From assembly GCA_035468355.1 (NCBI GenBank), contig DATITA010000064.1, positions 1 to 6,974 on the forward strand: 6,974 nt of DNA. Reading direction: 5' to 3'. The notes below the pieces were generated by a model. The model did not search any database and was not told the DNA's origin. It worked only from the letters and a program-made list of their open reading frames with translations. The position numbers and the translations under genes were made by a program. The stretch comes from DATKSS01 sp035468355. Its GTDB lineage: Bacteria > Chloroflexota > Dormibacteria > Dormibacterales > Dormibacteraceae. Shown in pieces: positions 1 through 6,974 of the stretch (positions are counted from its first letter, which is position 1; the number at the start of each line of letters is the position of its first letter).

Positions 1-3761
<3,761 letters not shown>

Positions 3762-3777
<16 letters not shown>

Positions 3778-4634
3778 CGCGAGCAGCCGGAGCGGCGGTT
3801 CGGCTCGACGCTGAGGCCGAGCTGGAAGAGATAGAGGTGACGCTCCTCCTGGAGGGCATCCAACTTTGCTACGGCTACGACTTTCGCGAGTATGCGATAG
3901 GGCCGCTGCGCCGGAGCATCGTCGCCGCCATGACCTCGGAAGGGTCATCGACCATCTCCGCACTTCAGGACCAAATCCTTCACGACGCATCCTGCATGCA
4001 GCGTTTTCTCGGCATCGTGGGCGTCAACGTGACCAGCGTATTTCGGGATCCCGAGCTGGCCCGCTGCATCAGCCAAGAGGTGGTCCCTCTTTTTCGGACC
4101 TACCCCTCGGTCCGGATATGGGTAGCCGGATGCTCGACCGGCGAGGAGGTCTACACCCTCGCGATCCTCCTCGACGAAGCGCAGCTCCTGGGGCGCGCCC
4201 GAATATATGCGACGGACCTCAACGAAGACACGCTCGCCATCGCGCGCTCAGGGTCTTACTCGCTCGAGAAGATGCGGCGGTGCGAGGACGGTTACCAGCG
4301 AGCGGGCGGGCAGAGGCAGCTATCGGATTACTACTCGGTGTCGGGCCGGAACGCTCGCTTCAACCGTGATCTTCTAGGCGGCGTCACCTGGGCGAGGCAC
4401 AACCTGGTCTCCGACGCGTCGTTCAACGACTTCCATCTGATCGTTTGCGCCAACGTCCTCATCTATTTCCGCCCTGCCCTGCAGGGGCGGGTCCACCGGC
4501 TGTTCTATGACAGCCTCATCCGCTCCGGTTTCCTCGCTCTCGGCAAACGCGAGTCATTCGTCGACTGTCCTGACCGCAACCATTACGAACAGGTCGAGGA
4601 TGGAGTCAACCTCTTCAGGAAGATCCGATGGTGA
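3762..4634 (+). CDS. cheR: CheR-family protein-glutamate O-methyltransferase
   Basis: The 290-residue product has the usual length of a CheR enzyme, which transfers methyl from S-adenosylmethionine to glutamate side chains of signalling proteins. The N-terminal helical domain is marked by LLLEGIQLCYGYDFREYA (28-45). NVTSVFRDPE (89-98) precedes the SAM-binding motif GCSTGEE (123-129). ATDLNEDTL (150-158), ARHNLVSD (211-218) and NVLIYF (231-236) complete the fold. Residue 230, just before NVLIYF, is Ala (GCC at 4449-4451) where CheR proteins normally have Arg. The ATG at 3762 overlaps the kinase gene by 16 bases and has no clear ribosome-binding site. A GTG at 3837 has a better one (GGAAGAG at 3824-3830), but it would remove the EIE part of the family's EIE-x-x-LLLEG opening, so ATG is preferred. 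With no chemoreceptor or CheB visible, the target may be one of the neighbouring kinases; that is inference. The symbol denotes the family, not a proven chemotaxis role. Confidence 0.93.
4617..4622 (+). promoter_or_regulatory. Ribosome-binding site of the receiver-kinase gene
   Basis: AGGAAG lies 5 bases before the ATG at 4628, inside the end of the CheR gene. It fixes the start of the third gene and fits translational coupling across the 7-base overlap. It is the clearest Shine-Dalgarno sequence at any gene start in the window. Confidence 0.7.
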
Positions 4635-5794
4635 CCCGACCCCGGCAAGCGTCCCGCGAATCCACGTCTCAGACACGGTCGAAGGTCAACGTTTTGATCG
4701 TCGACGACGATTCCACCAAGCGGTTCGCGCTGAAGGCCATCCTCGCGCCGCTCGACGAGAATGTGATCGAAGCCTCCTCAGGAGCGGACGCGCTGCGCCA
4801 GCTGCTGCGCGACGAGTTCGCGGTCATTCTGCTCGACGTCCGCATGCCGGTCATGGACGGATTCGACACCGCCCAGCTCATCCGCCAGCGTCAACGCTCC
4901 GAGTTGACCCCGATCATCTTCGTCACCGGGCTGGACCAGGCGGAGACCGACATGGTCCGCGGCTACGAGCTCGGGGCAGTCGACTTCGTCTTCGCGCCAG
5001 TCGTGGCCGCCATTCTCCGGGCCAAGGTGACGGTATTCATCGAGCTCTATCGCGCTCAGCAGGAGCTGAAGCGATATCGCAGTCAGCTGGAGGTCCTGGT
5101 CGAAGAGCGCACCACCGCGCTGACCGCGATCAACCGTGAGCTCGAGGCGTTCAGCTATTCGGTGTCCCACGACCTTCGCGGGCCGCTTGTCGCGTTCGAC
5201 GGTTTGAGCCAGGCGCTGCTTGACGACTACAGCGGCCAGCTCGACGAGCGGGCCAAGGACTACCTGCGAAGAATGCGCGGTGCGAGCCAGCGGATGACGT
5301 CCGTCTTCGACGGCCTGCAGACACTGTTCCGGCTCACGAGCGGTGAGATCCGGCGCGAAGAGATCGACCTCAGCGGATTGGCGCAGGAAATCGTGGACGA
5401 AATGAACACTGCCAGTCCGGGCCGGGATGTGCAGGTGGACATCACGCCCGAGATGAGCATTCACGGCGACCCGAGGCTGATCCGGATCTTGCTTGAAAAC
5501 CTGGTCAATAACGCGTTCAAATTCACGAGCGCCAGTGCCGTTCCGAGTATCAAGATCGGTAGGGAAATCGTGGATGGCGAGACCCGCTTTTTCGTGTGTG
5601 ATAACGGCGTCGGCTTCGACATGATCTCGTCCCACCGCCTTTTCGGCGCCTTTCAGCGCCTCCACAGCCAGAGCGACTTTCCGGGCGTGGGGATCGGCCT
5701 GGCCATCGCCCGGCGGATCGTCAACCGCCACGGGGGGCGGATCTGGGCCGAAGGGGCCTTTGGCGACGGGGCAACCTTCTACTTCGTCATTTAG
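4628..5794 (+). CDS. Receiver-histidine kinase (REC-HisKA-HATPase) protein
   Basis: This 388-residue soluble protein has a receiver domain first (about 20-137) and a kinase core after it, the reverse of an ordinary hybrid kinase. The receiver has the acidic triplet at 26-28, the phospho-acceptor Asp70 in LLDVRMP and Thr100. The position of the conserved Lys, usually in a FKP motif, is Ala123 in VFAPVV. A helical linker (about 138-172) joins it to HisKA with His181 in SVSHDLRGPL, of the bacteriophytochrome-like type. The HATPase has Asn295 in ENLVNNAFKF, the CDNGVGF motif (Asp325) and GVGIGL (353-358). The protein has no membrane segment and no output domain. The likely role is a phosphorelay step: its receiver may accept phosphate from, or dock with, the upstream hybrid kinase and thereby tune its own kinase. 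It starts 7 bases before the end of the CheR gene with a good ribosome-binding site, so the three genes are almost certainly one operon. Confidence 0.93.
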   Translation: MVTRPRQASRESTSQTRSKVNVLIVDDDSTKRFALKAILAPLDENVIEASSGADALRQLLRDEFAVILLDVRMPVMDGFDTAQLIRQRQRSELTPIIFVTGLDQAETDMVRGYELGAVDFVFAPVVAAILRAKVTVFIELYRAQQELKRYRSQLEVLVEERTTALTAINRELEAFSYSVSHDLRGPLVAFDGLSQALLDDYSGQLDERAKDYLRRMRGASQRMTSVFDGLQTLFRLTSGEIRREEIDLSGLAQEIVDEMNTASPGRDVQVDITPEMSIHGDPRLIRILLENLVNNAFKFTSASAVPSIKIGREIVDGETRFFVCDNGVGFDMISSHRLFGAFQRLHSQSDFPGVGIGLAIARRIVNRHGGRIWAEGAFGDGATFYFVI

Positions 5795-5821
5795 TCCGGA
5801 CCTACGCGTTCTAGCAACGAG

Positions 5822-6481
5822 ATGGCTGTCGGTCGGACCGTGCCCGCCGCCACCCGACCAGGATCCGTTCGGCCCCGCCACCCCCTGCAGGTGCTGTGGG
5901 CGATCTGCCTCCTGGTCGGTCTCTTCCTCGTGGGCAGCTTCGCGTACGGCATGTGGAAGGGGGTTTCCGAGCAGCAGCACCTCAACCAGGTCTGGAACGG
6001 GGCGGTCCATCCACGGTCCCCGGTCGCGCAGACCGTCGACCCCACTCTCCAGCAGCCTGTCGATGGCATCGACTTCGCCATCCAGATCCCCAAGCTCTCA
6101 TACACGGCCGCCGTCAAAGAGGGGGTCGACGGCGGGGTCCTGTATTCGGGGCCTGGCCATTACCCGACGACGATGTGGCCGGGCAACCCTGGCACGGTCG
6201 GCGTGGCCGCGCACAACGTCTACTGGATCAACTTCCCGCAGCTGGTCAAAGGTGACGAGGTCGACATTCAGACCCGCTACGGCCTCTACCGGTACCAGAT
6301 CACCGGCAGCGAGATCGTGAGCCCGAGCGACCGCACGGTCCTGGTTCCCGGCGCGGCCGGTTACCACCTGACCCTCACCACCTGCTGGCCCCTGTGGGCG
6401 GGGGCGTTCGCGACCCAGCGGTACGTGATCTTCGCCACCCAGGTGTGGCCGACCGCGCAGCAGCCAGGGTACGGCGGCTAG
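5822..6481 (+). CDS. Class E-like sortase, membrane anchored
   Basis: The 219-residue product has a basic N-terminus, then a single hydrophobic segment (about 22-45) acting as an uncleaved signal anchor, then an extracytoplasmic sortase beta-barrel. The catalytic triad is visible as His131 (in AAHN), Cys188 (in LTLTTCWP) and Arg200 (in ATQRYVIFA). The upstream stretch GPGHYPTTMWPGNPGTVGV (110-128) is typical of class D/E sortases. Sortases cut an LPXTG-like signal in exported proteins and attach them to the cell wall or to a partner. No protein with such a signal is encoded here, so the substrate is unknown. The His motif is AAHN rather than the AGHR common in class E. It begins 27 bases after the kinase operon with no hairpin between, so read-through from that operon is possible. 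No strong ribosome-binding site precedes the ATG. Class assignment is less sure than the sortase call. Confidence 0.9.
   Translation: MAVGRTVPAATRPGSVRPRHPLQVLWAICLLVGLFLVGSFAYGMWKGVSEQQHLNQVWNGAVHPRSPVAQTVDPTLQQPVDGIDFAIQIPKLSYTAAVKEGVDGGVLYSGPGHYPTTMWPGNPGTVGVAAHNVYWINFPQLVKGDEVDIQTRYGLYRYQITGSEIVSPSDRTVLVPGAAGYHLTLTTCWPLWAGAFATQRYVIFATQVWPTAQQPGYGG
6478..6481. other. CTAG palindrome serving as two convergent stop codons
   Basis: TAG at 6479-6481 ends the sortase on the + strand. The complement of 6480-6478 is also TAG and ends the PNPOx-like gene on the - strand. The two genes therefore overlap tail-to-tail by four bases, and no separate terminator lies between them. Confidence 0.85.
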
Positions 6482-6882
6482 GCCGGTCCAAACCTCCGTC
6501 CGGAGATCTGGTTGGCCCAGATTCCGATCCAGTGCTCCTTGTCGCCCGGTGCGAGCGGCTTCACCGGCCAGTAGTGCATCCGCTGAGACCGCGCGTCGTC
6601 AGGGGCGGTTATGTCGTGGCAGATCCCTTTGGCCACCACGCTCCATCCCGCTGCGCGCTCAGGCTCCCAGCCGTCGATCTCGAACGACACGAGGGCGCCA
6701 GGCGCGAGGTCCAGCTTGGTCCCGGGGGCGGTGCGAAAGACCACCACGCCCTCATCGAAGAAGTAGTTGACCGGGAAGATGAGCGGATGACCTCGTGGGT
6801 CGACCAGCGCTACGCGACCTAGCTGGTGCGAGCGCAGCAGCTTCACGCACTCCTGGTCGGGCATGGCCTCAAGGTCGGACAT
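6478..6882 (-). CDS. PNPOx-like (pyridoxamine 5'-phosphate oxidase family) protein
   Basis: This 134-residue protein has the size and pattern of the small split-barrel flavin- or F420-binding proteins common in actinomycetes (Pyridox_ox_2 type). Visible features are an N-terminal ECVKLLRSHQLGRVA helix and strand, the core PVNYFFDEGVVVFRT (37-51) with GTKLD (54-58), FEIDGWEP (67-74), GWSVVAKG (79-86) and a C-terminal ISGRRF (126-131). Members of this family bind FMN, F420 or heme, and many have no known substrate. True pyridoxal phosphate synthesis (PdxH) is unlikely because PdxH is longer and has different motifs. The preferred start is the ATG at 6882; a second Met is six codons in. Upstream there is no Shine-Dalgarno sequence but a TACCCT box seven bases away, which fits a leaderless transcript. 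It converges on the sortase gene, and the stop codons share the bases CTAG. Confidence 0.88.
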   Translation of the reverse strand: MSDLEAMPDQECVKLLRSHQLGRVALVDPRGHPLIFPVNYFFDEGVVVFRTAPGTKLDLAPGALVSFEIDGWEPERAAGWSVVAKGICHDITAPDDARSQRMHYWPVKPLAPGDKEHWIGIWANQISGRRFGPA

Positions 6883-6889
6883 GCGGGAA

Positions 6890-6895
6890 AGGGTA
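6890..6895 (-). promoter_or_regulatory. Possible -10 box for leaderless PNPOx-like gene
   Basis: On the - strand the sequence TACCCT matches the TANNNT form of a -10 element and ends seven bases before the ATG at 6882. This is the geometry seen for leaderless genes in actinomycetes and Deinococcus. No -35 match is seen at the expected distance, where the hairpin stem lies. A match to three fixed bases is weak evidence on its own. Confidence 0.35.
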
Positions 6896-6900
6896 CGACT

Positions 6901-6943
6901 GAAAATGAAAACGGCCTCGCGGGGGGTAGATCCGCGAGGCCGT
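6901..6943 (-). terminator. Rho-independent terminator for a leftward gene beyond the window
   Basis: ACGGCCTCGCGG (6911-6922) and its exact reverse complement (6932-6943) form a perfect 12-bp stem with a 9-base loop. Read on the - strand the stem is followed by TTTTCATTTTC, a broken T tract, while the + strand has no T run after it. It would therefore stop transcription coming from the right edge, upstream of the PNPOx-like gene. The remaining bases 6944-6974 are too short to identify the gene it serves. Confidence 0.65.
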
Positions 6944-6974
6944 ACGAAACCTGTCTCCTAAGCGTGGATGACCC

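Noticed and set aside
3837..3839. GTG with a good ribosome-binding site as the CheR start
   Set aside because: It would cut into the conserved EIE-x-x-LLLEG opening of this CheR subfamily. The overlapping ATG at 3762 also fits the tight operon. Not fully excluded.
4778..6010. 410-residue open frame on the - strand
   Set aside because: It runs antisense to the receiver-kinase and the start of the sortase, both of which have clear conserved motifs. Its translation shows no recognisable domain and is explained by high GC content.
6495..6506. Small inverted repeat CTCCG-TC-CGGAG after the sortase stop, considered as a terminator
   Set aside because: The stem is 5 bp with a 2-base loop, has no T tract on either strand, and lies inside the PNPOx-like coding region.
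6944..6974. Possible tRNA or other RNA gene end at the right edge
   Set aside because: I could not find a TPsiC-arm-like GGTTCGA box or paired acceptor stem in the 31 bases available.

Overview
This GC-rich window is almost fully coding. It carries a three-gene signalling operon on the + strand, then a sortase on the same strand, then a convergent small gene on the - strand. The protein types (a poly-HAMP hybrid kinase, an actinobacterial-style sortase, and a PNPOx-like protein with a TANNNT box just upstream of its start codon) suggest a high-GC soil bacterium such as an actinomycete or a relative like Dormibacterota or Chloroflexota. This placement is an inference from gene style; no rRNA or marker gene is present.

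Signalling operon (1-5794). The window opens inside a very large hybrid histidine kinase whose N-terminus is missing. Five 276-bp (92-residue) HAMP repeats are followed by a GAF domain, a coiled coil, a HisKA/HATPase core and two receiver domains. Its last 16 bases overlap a CheR-family methyltransferase gene. That gene overlaps by 7 bases a third gene encoding an inverted receiver-then-kinase protein. The overlaps imply translational coupling. A plausible picture is a multi-step phosphorelay with a methylation input. No CheB, chemoreceptor, CheW, Hpt or DNA-binding output protein is visible here, so the final target is unknown.

Downstream (5795-6481). After a 27-base gap without a hairpin comes a membrane-anchored class E-like sortase with the catalytic His, Cys and Arg present. 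No LPXTG-type substrate is encoded in the window.

Right end (6478-6974). A 134-residue PNPOx-like (split beta-barrel flavin- or F420-binding) protein is encoded on the - strand. Its stop codon and the sortase stop codon lie in the same CTAG palindrome. Upstream of it is a perfect 12-bp inverted repeat with a T-rich tail on the - strand, which looks like the terminator of a leftward gene outside the window.

Most notable: the mosaic, nearly identical HAMP repeats, which resemble fungal group III hybrid kinases; two substitutions at conserved sites (Ala for Arg in CheR, Ala for Lys in the receiver of the third gene); and the shared CTAG stop.
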